64,000 bases of DNA from assembly GCF_923081025.1 (NCBI RefSeq), contig NZ_CAKLPZ010000001.1, positions 806,001-870,000 of the forward strand. The letters are read 5' to 3'. The position numbers and the translations under genes were made by a program. Under the pieces are notes generated by a model. That model was not told the DNA's origin, did not search any database, and was given only the letters and a program-made list of their open reading frames with translations. Of the stretch, positions 7,331 through 14,562 are shown piece by piece. Position 1 is the stretch's first letter, and each line of letters begins with the position of its first letter. The DNA is from Neolewinella maritima. GTDB taxonomy: Bacteria; Bacteroidota; Bacteroidia; Chitinophagales; Saprospiraceae.

Positions 7331-9174
7331 TGAGCAACAAAATTGAAGCCAGGACGAGGAGTTTAAGAGAACTTCTAGATAATCAAAAATATAAAGTCGA
7401 CTATTTTCAAAGAGAATATAAGTGGGAGAGCAAGCAGTTGCAACAACTACTCTTAGATTTAGAAGAGGCATTTTTTTTAAATTATGCTGATGGTCACACT
7501 ATTGCTGATGTAGTTGAGTATAATACTTACTTTCTTGGTCCGATCATATTAATCGATGAAGGTAGTTCAAAGTCAATTGTAGATGGGCAGCAAAGACTTA
7601 CCACATTAACCTTACTATTGATTCATCTTAATAAACTTCAGAGCAATTATGAAGAACAAGAAACCATTGAAACTCTAATTTACTCGAAAAGGCATGGAAG
7701 GAAATCATATAATATTGAAGTCCCTGATAGAACTGATGTACTTGACGCTTTATATCAAGGAAAGACGATTATAGATATTGCAGAGTCAGAACACATCGCA
7801 GGTCTGTTCGCTCCACTAATACAGAAGGTAGATAAAAAAGATGAGTCAGTACAGAATATGATAGACCGTTTTAACGACATCGAATCATATTTTTCGGAAG
7901 AGATAAGAGGAGAAAAGCTGTTGATGTTTATTGACTATCTTAAAGAAAAATTACTATTTGTAGAAATTGTCACGTTTAGTGAAGAGAACGCATTTACAAT
8001 TTTTGAGACCATGAACGATAGGGGGTTAAGTCTCACCCCTACTGAGATGCTTAAGGGTTATTTGTTATCAAACATTGATACGATAGAGTTCCGTGATAGG
8101 GCTAATGATCTATGGAAAAAGAAAATTAGCCAACTTCATCAATTTTCAGTTAAAGAGGATAATGAGTTTATGAAAGCATGGCTCCGAGGTCAGTATGCTA
8201 GAACTCAAAGAAACAGAAAAAAAGGTTCAGGAAACGAAGACTTTGGTAAGATCGGTACTCATTTTCATACATGGGTAAGAGATAACTCAAAGTATCTTAA
8301 TCTTGATACTAGCGATAGCGTTTTCTATTTCATTCAGAACGACTTCAAGTTCTATTGTGACGTGTATCAAAAGGTATTGAAGAAGACCAATGGAAAATAT
8401 GACGGTGGATCTGTAGCAGCAATTTCAAGTTATTACTCGATTGCAACTTCACTGAGTTTACCACTTTACATGGCTGCTATATCTAAACTCGACAGCGAGT
8501 CTACTGTGAACGAAAAAATAGATTTAGTTTCAAAATTCTTGGACGCTTACGCGGTAGGCCGTTCAATTAATGAAAAACCTATTGGGCAATCATCTATTAG
8601 CTACTCACTTTTCTCATTGATAAAAAATATTCGTAATTGTGAAATAGTAGAGTTAAGAAAGCGACTTTCTGAAGAACTTTACGAATCAAATGCTCTTCCG
8701 TTTGATATTACTGATTTGACAGTGACTTCGAAGAATTACAGATTTATAAGATACTTGTTTTGTAGGCTTGTCTATCAAGTCAAATTGGATAACCAAACTA
8801 ATATTTCATTTCAAGAACTTATATCATTGCGAAAGAACAATCGACTTGTTCCAATTCAAATACTCCCATCAAATAGGTATGAGATATATTCCGATTACTT
8901 TGAAGACGAGGAAGTTTACTCATACTACACAAATTTAATTGGGAACTATCTGCTTGCTCCTGCGGAATATTTCAACAAAGTGGATAATTTGCCTAGCGAA
9001 AAGAGAATAAACTATTTAAAAGAATTGGGGGGATTTTTACCAAATATTCTTCCACTTGAGTTTGAAGAATTCTCCTTGACGGATTTTAACTATCACTTTG
9101 ACCAAGTGGCCATACATGAAAGGGGTAATGAATTAAACAAAATGGTATCTAAAATTTGGAACGATAATTTATAA
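7330..9174 (+). CDS. DUF262/DUF1524 (GmrSD-like) protein with altered HNH histidine
   Basis: A 614-residue protein. The N-terminal DUF262 domain shows YFQREYKW near residue 25 and the diagnostic DGQQRLTTL at 85-93, the ParB-like nucleotide-binding motif of GmrS-type restriction proteins. NDRGLSLTPTEMLKGYLL in the middle is also typical of the family. The C-terminal region matches DUF1524 (GmrD-like HNH): N539 in LIGNYLL, then N549 and N553 in FNKVDN. The usual catalytic histidine of the xxH-ILP motif is replaced by Gln510 (PIQILP). The nuclease is therefore probably inactive or altered. Family members act in type IV restriction and related phage defence. The coupled HEPN gene may supply the effector activity. 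Confidence 0.85.
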   Translation: MSNKIEARTRSLRELLDNQKYKVDYFQREYKWESKQLQQLLLDLEEAFFLNYADGHTIADVVEYNTYFLGPIILIDEGSSKSIVDGQQRLTTLTLLLIHLNKLQSNYEEQETIETLIYSKRHGRKSYNIEVPDRTDVLDALYQGKTIIDIAESEHIAGLFAPLIQKVDKKDESVQNMIDRFNDIESYFSEEIRGEKLLMFIDYLKEKLLFVEIVTFSEENAFTIFETMNDRGLSLTPTEMLKGYLLSNIDTIEFRDRANDLWKKKISQLHQFSVKEDNEFMKAWLRGQYARTQRNRKKGSGNEDFGKIGTHFHTWVRDNSKYLNLDTSDSVFYFIQNDFKFYCDVYQKVLKKTNGKYDGGSVAAISSYYSIATSLSLPLYMAAISKLDSESTVNEKIDLVSKFLDAYAVGRSINEKPIGQSSISYSLFSLIKNIRNCEIVELRKRLSEELYESNALPFDITDLTVTSKNYRFIRYLFCRLVYQVKLDNQTNISFQELISLRKNNRLVPIQILPSNRYEIYSDYFEDEEVYSYYTNLIGNYLLAPAEYFNKVDNLPSEKRINYLKELGGFLPNILPLEFEEFSLTDFNYHFDQVAIHERGNELNKMVSKIWNDNL

Positions 9175-9175
9175 T

Positions 9176-9331
9176 GCGGCGAACACCGCCTCAACTCCAT
9201 TAAGCTAAGAGTATTTGTAGGTATTCAGAATACCCATCCGGCCTAGCCTTGGGGGTGTTTCTCACTCATGTTGTCCGCTTCGTATCTTTAAAGTATAGTG
9301 CCCCCGCCCGGCCGTGAGGCGGCTCGTGCCG
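9176..9331. repeat. About 155-bp imperfect palindrome after the DUF262 gene
   Basis: The left arm GCGGCGAACACCGCCTCAA (9176-9194) starts one base after the stop codon. It pairs imperfectly with CGTGAGGCGGCTCGTGCCG (9313-9331). The left arm shares the pattern AACACC-GCCT with the palindrome at 6323-6468, and size and position relative to the upstream gene are similar. It looks like a cassette-boundary element, but no integron integrase is in the window. Confidence 0.5.
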
Positions 9332-9354
9332 TGACCTGCTGCCTTTATAGCCCA

Positions 9355-9606
9355 TTAGAGTGCTGAGCGATAGTTGGGTTCGTAAACATGTCGGTCCTGA
9401 CTCCGCATGATCCGTCTGATGCGTACACGGCCCGGGCGGGGCCTATAGGGTTCGAGGTGGGTAAGTAGCTCGTCCAGGAGAACCTTGGTCCGGGCGCGCC
9501 ACCGCCGGATACCTTCCAAAAACAGAGTGGGCAGCCAACTTTTGATCAGCCCGGCGGTCACGTTGCGATTGATGCGGTAGGGCTCACAACCGATGAAGAG
9601 TATCAA
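9355..9606 (-). pseudogene. C-terminal fragment of a transposase, probably IS4 family
   Basis: The minus-strand frame of up to 83 residues ends RPRPGRVRIRRIMRSQDRHVY, followed by the stop. This resembles the C-terminal tail of IS4-family DDE transposases (HR-x-GRVEPR-x-KRRPK pattern), preceded by a helical LLDELLTHLEPYR segment. No upstream catalytic region exists on this strand and no terminal inverted repeats were found, so it is a remnant. Its GC content is much higher than that of the flanking genes. The family assignment is from pattern memory and is tentative. Confidence 0.4.
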
Positions 9607-9780
9607 GATGCAATTAAAATAAGACTAAAAAGATTTGATCCATATGTATTAGATATGGATACAGAAGACCGAGCAAGGGTAGCTAATTACTTCAAAGAGC
9701 TGATGAATATAGTGAGGTTGAAAAGTTCAAATGGCTTCCTTAATAGCTTTGTCTACGGATTTGACCCAATTGACAACTAG
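9592..9780 (+). pseudogene. 3' fragment of a DUF4844-like gene
   Basis: An AT-rich frame without its own start runs DEEYQDAIKIRLKRFDPYVL, then a segment with TEDRARV, YFKELMNIV and LNSFVYGFDP, and ends at TAG 9778-9780. Amino-acid composition and codon use look like real coding sequence. The pattern resembles the C-terminal half of DUF4844 proteins (RFD-x-TEDRE-x-YF-ELM-I-LESS-x-G). The frame abuts the GC-rich transposase remnant, with an abrupt composition change near 9590, which suggests truncation by an insertion. Confidence 0.5.
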
Positions 9781-9978
9781 TCGATCGAAGTCCTGCTTAG
9801 TGAATGGCAAATAGCCTTTACAACGGCACCAGTGACGCTTCCTTTGTAATTCGAATTAGCAGACTACGCCATTATCTTATTTACCCTATGGGACAACCAC
9901 AAAGCCTGTAATGTTAACTTGATAAATATGTAAAGGGTTACCATTCAGCAAACAGTAAGGCTTAAATTACTATGAAAG
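9781..9978. other. AT-rich spacer, no gene recognised
   Basis: Between the DUF4844-like fragment and the next gene there is about 200 bases of AT-rich DNA without a convincing frame or palindrome. It probably contains the promoter of the gene starting at 9979. An ATG at 9972 opens only a nine-codon frame. Confidence 0.5.
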
Positions 9979-10311
9979 ATGAATTGGAACAAAGATAACC
10001 TGCAACTTCAGAATAGCGATCTTAAAGGGACACTGACATTGGTTTCAGAAGGTGGAAGAATAACACCAATTCCTAATGGGTATGCAGCACATTGTCAAAT
10101 AGATAAATCGGAAATGCAATACTCATGCAGAGTCTACTTGATCGGCCGCAACCAGTTACAACCTGGGGAATCTTGCACAGCTTTGCTCAAATTCATATTC
10201 GGTTCAATAAACCAGTTGGGGTTGAACATGTCTGTCAACTCCGAGCTACAATTGAACGAAGGAGGAAGAAATATAGGGACGTTGGATGATCTAACTCTTT
10301 GTCTCCCATAG
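9979..10311 (+). CDS. Small protein resembling EF-Tu domain 3
   Basis: A 110-residue protein without GTPase motifs. It aligns by eye with the C-terminal beta-barrel (domain 3) of elongation factor Tu. SEGGRITPIPNGYAAHCQI corresponds to DEGGRHTPFF-x-GYRPQFYF. LQPGESCTALLKFI corresponds to the MPGDN-x-x-V-x-LI segment. ELQLNEGGRNIGTLDDLTL corresponds to RFAIREGGRTVGAGVV. Both EGGR signatures occur at the right spacing. The EF-Tu GTP-binding domain and domain 2 are absent, so it cannot work as an elongation factor. A decoy, tRNA/EF-Ts binding or immunity role is speculation. It lies alone between a remnant region and a repeat-containing spacer. Confidence 0.6.
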   Translation: MNWNKDNLQLQNSDLKGTLTLVSEGGRITPIPNGYAAHCQIDKSEMQYSCRVYLIGRNQLQPGESCTALLKFIFGSINQLGLNMSVNSELQLNEGGRNIGTLDDLTLCLP

Positions 10312-10628
10312 CTCACGGACATCTACTGCTAAAAATTGCCGAATAAAGAGAAATCGCGCTGGTGCAAAATGCGCGGAATAAGGCGCCAACGCCAACTTGG
10401 CTTAAGGTCCAGCTGCGTAGGCGTAAATGTCAGGCTGTGCAAATGCTCAAACGACCGCTTCGCAGGCCGTACAAGCTTCGCTCAGCCAAAACAAGGTGAT
10501 GTAGTTATATTGACGATGTGAATTTTGCTAGTTAAAACCTAAATGATCGTTGGTGTAACTTTGGCTCAAAGGAACTTTTGCACAGCCTCCCGCTGCCCAC
10601 AACCATACTCAATCTCAACCCCACATAG
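10312..10628. other. Spacer with short repeats, no gene recognised
   Basis: This 317-base gap contains the palindrome GCCAACTTGGC (about 10391-10401) and the 16-bp word GCTGCGTAGGCGTAAA (10412-10427), which is also found at 6453-6468. It also holds an inverted pair, AGGCTGTGCAAA (about 10433-10444) and TTTGCACAGCCT (about 10577-10588). A 61-codon frame from a TTG at 10336 crosses these repeats and has no protein-like features. The last 100 bases are AT-rich and probably carry the promoter for 10629. Confidence 0.55.
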
Positions 10629-11435
10629 ATGAAAATCACACTAACTAAACCTGATAAAAGTAAGTGGCCATTTACACTTATCAACAAGCAGCGTGAATCA
10701 ACCTCGATAAGCGAAATTATCGGTAATGACTTTGACTTCTACTTCAAGATTTTTCATTCAGTCTATTTAGACAAGAATGATTTGGGCAATTTATCTCATC
10801 ATGAGTTGAATAAACTATATCAGGATTCTCCAAAGACGGCATTTGATCAATTACTTGTGGGTGCTACATTAATGGGCCAAGGAGTGCCAGAAGATTTGTG
10901 CATAAATCATCACTTTTATCAGCGAGTTCTATGGAGAGAACTATTCGAAGGAAAAGGACTAATATTTAAAGCTGAAGCTAATCCCGATGTGCTTAGAAGT
11001 AAGTTCAATGGATCCTTTCCAAGTAATTTGTATGGACTCGTTAATTATGGATTTGACTGTTTTGAAATAAAGGAGCTCTCAAAGTTACTCGTCGACTATG
11101 GGTACGAAAATCTTATTTGTTACTATGATTTCTTATCCTCAGGCTTGTTAGGAGAGGTAAATAACGTTGAAGATGCAGAGCAGCAATTTACCATAAAAAG
11201 CAATGATTCGCCGAGCTTAATTATAGGTAAGCAGCCACCGTATGGGTCGACACCAAATTACATCTGGACGGAAGATAAATCGTTTCTTATCTGGAGTGAC
11301 TATGATCTTCCCTATAGCTTTATTGGATGCAATGACTACTTCCGTTCAGTAGTATATAAAAGCACACTAGAATATTTAGAAGTGAGTCCAGCAACAACTT
11401 ATGCATTCCTCGCGCCAGATGCATATGGCGCCTAA
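10629..11435 (+). CDS. Unknown soluble protein, first of a three-gene group
   Basis: I do not recognise this 268-residue protein. It has no signal peptide or membrane segment. It is rich in aromatic and acidic residues, with blocks such as YGLVNYGFDCFEIKELSKLL and KSFLIWSDYDLPYSFIGC. The next frame begins about 10 bases after its stop, and the whole group uses AT-rich codons. Small soluble aromatic/acidic proteins in such clusters are often polymorphic-toxin immunity proteins, but nothing here proves that role. Confidence 0.65.
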   Translation: MKITLTKPDKSKWPFTLINKQRESTSISEIIGNDFDFYFKIFHSVYLDKNDLGNLSHHELNKLYQDSPKTAFDQLLVGATLMGQGVPEDLCINHHFYQRVLWRELFEGKGLIFKAEANPDVLRSKFNGSFPSNLYGLVNYGFDCFEIKELSKLLVDYGYENLICYYDFLSSGLLGEVNNVEDAEQQFTIKSNDSPSLIIGKQPPYGSTPNYIWTEDKSFLIWSDYDLPYSFIGCNDYFRSVVYKSTLEYLEVSPATTYAFLAPDAYGA

Positions 11436-11445
11436 TATTAGTTAC

Positions 11446-11994
11446 ATGAATTGGATTATAGAAAAGAGTAACAAGCTCAGATTTCATACCAACCTTGAAG
11501 TGCTTCTGGTGCCGATTGTAAGCAGAATCAGAACGCTGAAGTGGTTTGTATCAGATTTGGACCTAAATACAGATGCTCTGAGTTATCTTCCGATTGGACA
11601 CGATCAAAATTATTACATTCTAGATAGCAAAGAGATGGATTTGTGTCGGAAGATAAATCCACAGGTAGTTTGGGGCTATCTAGCAGCATTCGATAGGCAC
11701 ACAGATATCAAGTTTGATAGGAATAGCCTACCTTATGTGGAGGGGAACTCCGAAATATGGGATAGTAGTAACTGGTTACTAGATAATAGTTTAATTGAAA
11801 TGATATGTTGGGATAGTTCATATACCATCATCAAGTTTAAGGAGCAGGAAGTTTCAGACAAGTGGAGACAACTTTTTGATGAAGCGATTGATTTAGACGT
11901 TTGGACCACTAAACAAAGATCTAAGGCTATAATTGATGTGTACCCGAGACCTTGTGAGCCCTCCCCTAAAAAGCGCTATGACCCCTCCCCATAA
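11446..11994 (+). CDS. Unknown soluble protein, second of the group
   Basis: Family not recognised. From the ATG at 11446 the product has about 182 residues (MNWIIEKSNKLRFHTN), beginning 10 bases after the upstream stop. An in-frame ATG at 11401 would overlap the upstream gene and adds an unlikely N-terminus. The sequence contains WFVSDLDLN and HDQNYYILDSKEMDL and no membrane segment. The 3' end, rich in Pro, Lys and Arg, overlaps the next frame by about 17 bases. Confidence 0.6.
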   Translation: MNWIIEKSNKLRFHTNLEVLLVPIVSRIRTLKWFVSDLDLNTDALSYLPIGHDQNYYILDSKEMDLCRKINPQVVWGYLAAFDRHTDIKFDRNSLPYVEGNSEIWDSSNWLLDNSLIEMICWDSSYTIIKFKEQEVSDKWRQLFDEAIDLDVWTTKQRSKAIIDVYPRPCEPSPKKRYDPSP

Positions 11995-12262
11995 CCGCAG
12001 CGATAATTATACTGTGGAGCTTAGCGAGGTTCATCTAGAGCAATCGTTAATATTTCAGTCAAATCGATATGCGGACATATATAGATACAGCGTTACACAT
12101 GGAAATAAGGTGCTCTTCACCTTCACCGACAACAGGTTGGTGTGGAACAGAGAGTCGATGACTCGCTTTCTCGCTCAGTTGGAGTTTGCCACCGTATGTG
12201 CTGTGGATATTGATCAAGTCAACCACCTGATTGGTCCTGAAGATGAGCTAAGCGGAGAGTAA
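11978..12262 (+). CDS. Unknown small protein, third of the group
   Basis: A 94-residue frame starting at ATG 11978 inside the end of the previous gene. It includes YTVELSEVHLEQSLIFQSN and a C-terminal segment LEFATVCAVDIDQVNHLIG. No known domain was recognised. An in-frame TTG at 11933 would extend it but only into the overlap. The 17-base overlap and the 16-base gap to the lipoprotein gene suggest one transcript. Confidence 0.5.
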   Translation: MTPPHNRSDNYTVELSEVHLEQSLIFQSNRYADIYRYSVTHGNKVLFTFTDNRLVWNRESMTRFLAQLEFATVCAVDIDQVNHLIGPEDELSGE

Positions 12263-12278
12263 TTTTAGTATTGGTAGT

Positions 12279-12971
12279 ATGCAACGACTTCTCTATTTTT
12301 TCTTTTCGCTCTTACTGTGGTGTATGCTACCCGGTTGCACCATAAGTATAGTAAATACGCAAGCTAGCGCACATCTTGAAGCGATAAAGCACTCCCTACG
12401 TAACAGTAAGTTGATTGACACTAGTGGAGTCACGCTAGAGCAGACTACCACAGGTAAATTTACCATAGTCTTACTCGATACCTCCACCCAGGTAGTGGGC
12501 CCGATCAAGAGGTTGAACGCTTTGCAAGCTACGTATGCTCTGGTTCAATCAGGCGCCGAACTAGACAGTCTGTGCGTTCAGTTTGTTTCAGAGCAAGGTG
12601 AGGAAGTAGCGACTACTGCATATGGACCCACAAACGTGCGGAACGTCAGCGATCTGTACGCGAGGGACAAAGACACGAGGCGGTTAGTAGAATACATTAT
12701 TTTCAACGTCGACACGCGTAGTGCAGGCTTTTTAGATGGAGCTATCGAAGCGATGAACGAGCATGCAGATTGGTTCAGCTATGACAAAGGTGGTTTTGAT
12801 TATCTATTCGAATACTTTACGATGTGCTTAGCGGGCGATTATACTTACTGCCCTGGCATGATCGCTATGTACAATATGTTTGTTGGAACCGATGAAGTCA
12901 TCCTGGCAAACCTGTTTGAGTACTTCCTCACCGATTGTGACTGCCCAAATACTAACTATTCTGAAGGCTGA
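12279..12971 (+). CDS. Unknown lipoprotein
   Basis: A 230-residue protein with a strong lipoprotein signal: MQRLLYFFFSLLLWCMLPGC, lipobox LPGC with Cys20. The mature part has a beta-rich region (TTTGKFTIVLLDTSTQVVG) and a Cys-containing, aromatic-rich C-terminus (CLAGDYTYCPGM, then DCDCPN). I do not recognise the family. It follows the three unknown genes by 16 bases and is likely co-transcribed. It would be exported and anchored in the cell envelope. Confidence 0.65.
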   Translation: MQRLLYFFFSLLLWCMLPGCTISIVNTQASAHLEAIKHSLRNSKLIDTSGVTLEQTTTGKFTIVLLDTSTQVVGPIKRLNALQATYALVQSGAELDSLCVQFVSEQGEEVATTAYGPTNVRNVSDLYARDKDTRRLVEYIIFNVDTRSAGFLDGAIEAMNEHADWFSYDKGGFDYLFEYFTMCLAGDYTYCPGMIAMYNMFVGTDEVILANLFEYFLTDCDCPNTNYSEG

Positions 12972-13277
12972 AGTATACATGATCTGTTGTTATAGGGCGC
13001 TACAACCTGGCGGACCAACTTTGGTTAATTTTTGTACTCGCTTAGAGGTTGGAACAAAGAAAATGATATAAGCACTATGCTATTAGATAGCGACATAAAC
13101 CCACTATTGAAAGGAGAATGGTGAGGAAGTCCGAAGAAACTTAACTAGCAAGCATGTGGAAGTACCGAGTTTGAGTCGTTGTAGAATGCGGTATGCGATA
13201 AAAACAACCCTTGATTGGCCTGTCGTACTACCACGCACACTATCCCAATGTCACTGACACCCCACCAACGAACTAAC
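12972..13277. other. Spacer with a small hairpin, no clear gene
   Basis: About 300 bases. A 10-bp palindrome CCAACTTTGG lies near 13016-13025, in a GC-richer stretch beginning GGGCGCTACAACCTGGCGG. No convincing protein frame was seen. The remainder is AT-rich and leads into the small membrane protein frame. Confidence 0.45.
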
Positions 13278-13451
13278 ATGTACAACAAAATCAATCCATT
13301 CGTATATGCAGCACTCACTACGGTTGGATTAGCAGTCGCCAGCGTACTGATCAAGGGTACTGTCACGCTCTTAGAAGTTATTCTAGTGTTCCTCCTGTCG
13401 AGTGTACTCTTCTATCTAGACTACCGGCGGAGCGCTTCTATAGAGAAATAG
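13278..13451 (+). CDS. Small membrane protein of two helices
   Basis: A 57-residue frame from ATG 13278 (MYNKINPFVYAALTTVGL). It has two hydrophobic stretches, about residues 8-26 and 30-47 (LLEVILVFLLSSVLFYL), and a positively charged tail YRRSASIEK. An upstream in-frame ATG at 13248 would add ten polar residues. The topology is protein-like, but there is no family match, so it is a moderate-confidence hypothetical gene. Confidence 0.45.
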   Translation: MYNKINPFVYAALTTVGLAVASVLIKGTVTLLEVILVFLLSSVLFYLDYRRSASIEK

Positions 13452-13459
13452 GGAGTAGG

Positions 13460-13535
13460 CCGAGGGCGCTGAGCAACGCAGAGCCACCGTACGTACGCCT
13501 CCGCGACCCTCTGCGCCCTCCGCGGTAGACCGAGT
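13460..13535. repeat. CTCTGCG/CTCCGCG-word inverted repeat
   Basis: The segment contains CCGAGGGCGC followed by GCAGAG, and later CTCTGCGCCCTCCGCGG, which is its approximate reverse complement. It belongs to the same general class as the other word-mosaic hairpins in the window but uses a different word. It is GC-rich inside the AT-rich island. Confidence 0.5.
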
Positions 13536-13818
13536 GCCGCTGCCATGCTGGGAAGATATCAGGTACGCACAGGCTCATGTATTTCAATCTATCTACGCAG
13601 GTCCACTCACCAAATGGATAGCCAAGTCTCCAGTTTATGAACGAATCGATCGATATACAGCGATTGCATTACCAGTAGCTACCGACCCCACTAGCCTGCG
13701 GCACGAATTAAACTACTTAAAGCAAACCGAGGTCGTACGGCGTACTCATCCTATTAGCGTGAAGCTGACCGCAACCTCTGTATATTGCTTAACGTTATCT
13801 GTACCAAACCAAGCAATC

Positions 13819-14043
13819 ATGGGCTTTCACGTCGAGCTACCCGCCGATTTGCACGCTACAGACTTCGATCTTAAGATGCTGTTTGCTAGCAAGTTATTTG
13901 ACGAGGGAATGATCTCTTCGGGCCAGGGTGCTAAAATCGTGGGCATCACACGCCGCTCCTTCATTGAGTTGCTGGGTAAATACGGCGCCTCTGCCTTTCA
14001 GACTGATGAAGATGAGCTGCTAGCGGATGCTGCTAGTGCTTGA
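13819..14043 (+). CDS. UPF0175-family antitoxin
   Basis: From ATG 13819 the product is 74 residues: MGFHVELPADLHATDFDLKM, then LFDEGMISSGQGAKIVGI and RRSFIELLGKYG. This matches the UPF0175 family over its full usual length of 70-90 residues. The family is paired with PIN/DUF3368 toxins in Bacteroidota and Cyanobacteria. The frame stays open upstream to 13534, but those codons do not look like UPF0175 and are probably fortuitous or a remnant. A broken toxin start follows immediately. Confidence 0.7.
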   Translation: MGFHVELPADLHATDFDLKMLFASKLFDEGMISSGQGAKIVGITRRSFIELLGKYGASAFQTDEDELLADAASA

Positions 14044-14090
14044 TCGTGTGGTTACTGCTGATGCTAATACACTTACAGGATTGTCTAAGT
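14040..14090 (+). pseudogene. Broken 5' end of a DUF3368/PIN toxin
   Basis: Right at the antitoxin stop, TTG-ATC-GTG gives M-I-V. After a two-base shift the frame reads VVTADANTLTGLSK and then TGA at about 14088-14090. DUF3368 toxins typically begin MIVVSD-x-x, with an Asp in this position. The start is therefore frameshifted and truncated, and no further PIN motifs follow. The antitoxin is left without a working partner. Confidence 0.45.
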
Positions 14091-14146
14091 GAGACGCCCT
14101 GCGTTCAGCCCGCCTTACGTAGCTGGTCCCAGGGCGTCCCGGTCAC
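14089..14146. repeat. Inverted repeat inside the toxin remnant
   Basis: GTGA-GACGCCCTG (14089-14101) pairs with CAGGGCGTC-CCGGTCAC (14130-14146), giving nine perfect pairs plus a flanking GTGA/TCAC. The element resembles the outer arms of the two larger island palindromes (ACGCC...GGCGT). It may have interrupted the toxin gene. Confidence 0.5.
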
Positions 14147-14276
14147 TTCGCTGCCATCTTGGGAACGCTACAAGCAGGTAAAATTTCTCAATCAGGCCCG
14201 TCTAACACTGGACTTCTTCCAATTGACACTGCTATCTTAACCAAAATGACGGACCAACCTACCTAGATAATATTAC

Positions 14277-14287
14277 GTTACTGTAAC
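14277..14287. promoter_or_regulatory. Palindromic operator candidate for the VapBC-type pair
   Basis: GTTACTGTAAC is a perfect 11-base palindrome with a single central base, 17 bases before the antitoxin ATG and in AT-rich DNA. Type II antitoxins usually repress their own promoter through such a site. Assignment is by position and symmetry only. Confidence 0.4.
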
Positions 14288-14304
14288 ATAACTTCCTACC
14301 GTAC

Positions 14305-14562
14305 ATGAGCAATCCAGTAGTACATAACTTACTATCTCAGATCGAGGGGCTAGAGGTAGCCGATAAACTTGCTCTGCTGAGCGGGCTGACCGATAGTATC
14401 CGGACCTCCGTCGACCTAGCTAATAGCGCGACGGTTGTCGAACGCAAGCAAGCTGTAGCACGTAGGCTGTATGGCGCTTGGTCAGACATAGACGTTGATC
14501 CCTTAGTAGAGGATATCTATGCTAGCCGCATGCTGCCTGACCGGGAAATATCCTTCGATTAG
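14305..14562 (+). CDS. Antitoxin of a VapBC-type pair
   Basis: An 85-residue acidic and helical protein (MSNPVVHNLLSQIEGLEVAD, then DKLALLSGLTDSI), with a C-terminal segment RRLYGAWSDIDVDPLVEDIYASR. The G-x-W and ED-I-x-x-R pattern is typical of antitoxins encoded before PIN-domain toxins in Bacteroidota. Its stop TAG is directly followed by the toxin ATG, so translation is coupled. It would bind and inhibit the toxin and repress the operon. Confidence 0.8.
   Translation: MSNPVVHNLLSQIEGLEVADKLALLSGLTDSIRTSVDLANSATVVERKQAVARRLYGAWSDIDVDPLVEDIYASRMLPDREISFD

Noticed and set aside
10336-10521. 61-codon frame from TTG
   Set aside because: Basic and Cys/Arg-rich composition, crosses palindromes, and there is no ribosome-binding site or family match.
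13534-13818. Long N-terminal extension of the UPF0175 antitoxin
   Set aside because: The frame starts from GTG in GC-rich repeat DNA and is not UPF0175-like. The ATG at 13819 gives the normal family length.
14040-14240. 66-codon frame after the antitoxin as an intact toxin
   Set aside because: It has no PIN acidic residues. The true toxin start is visible in a shifted frame that stops at once.
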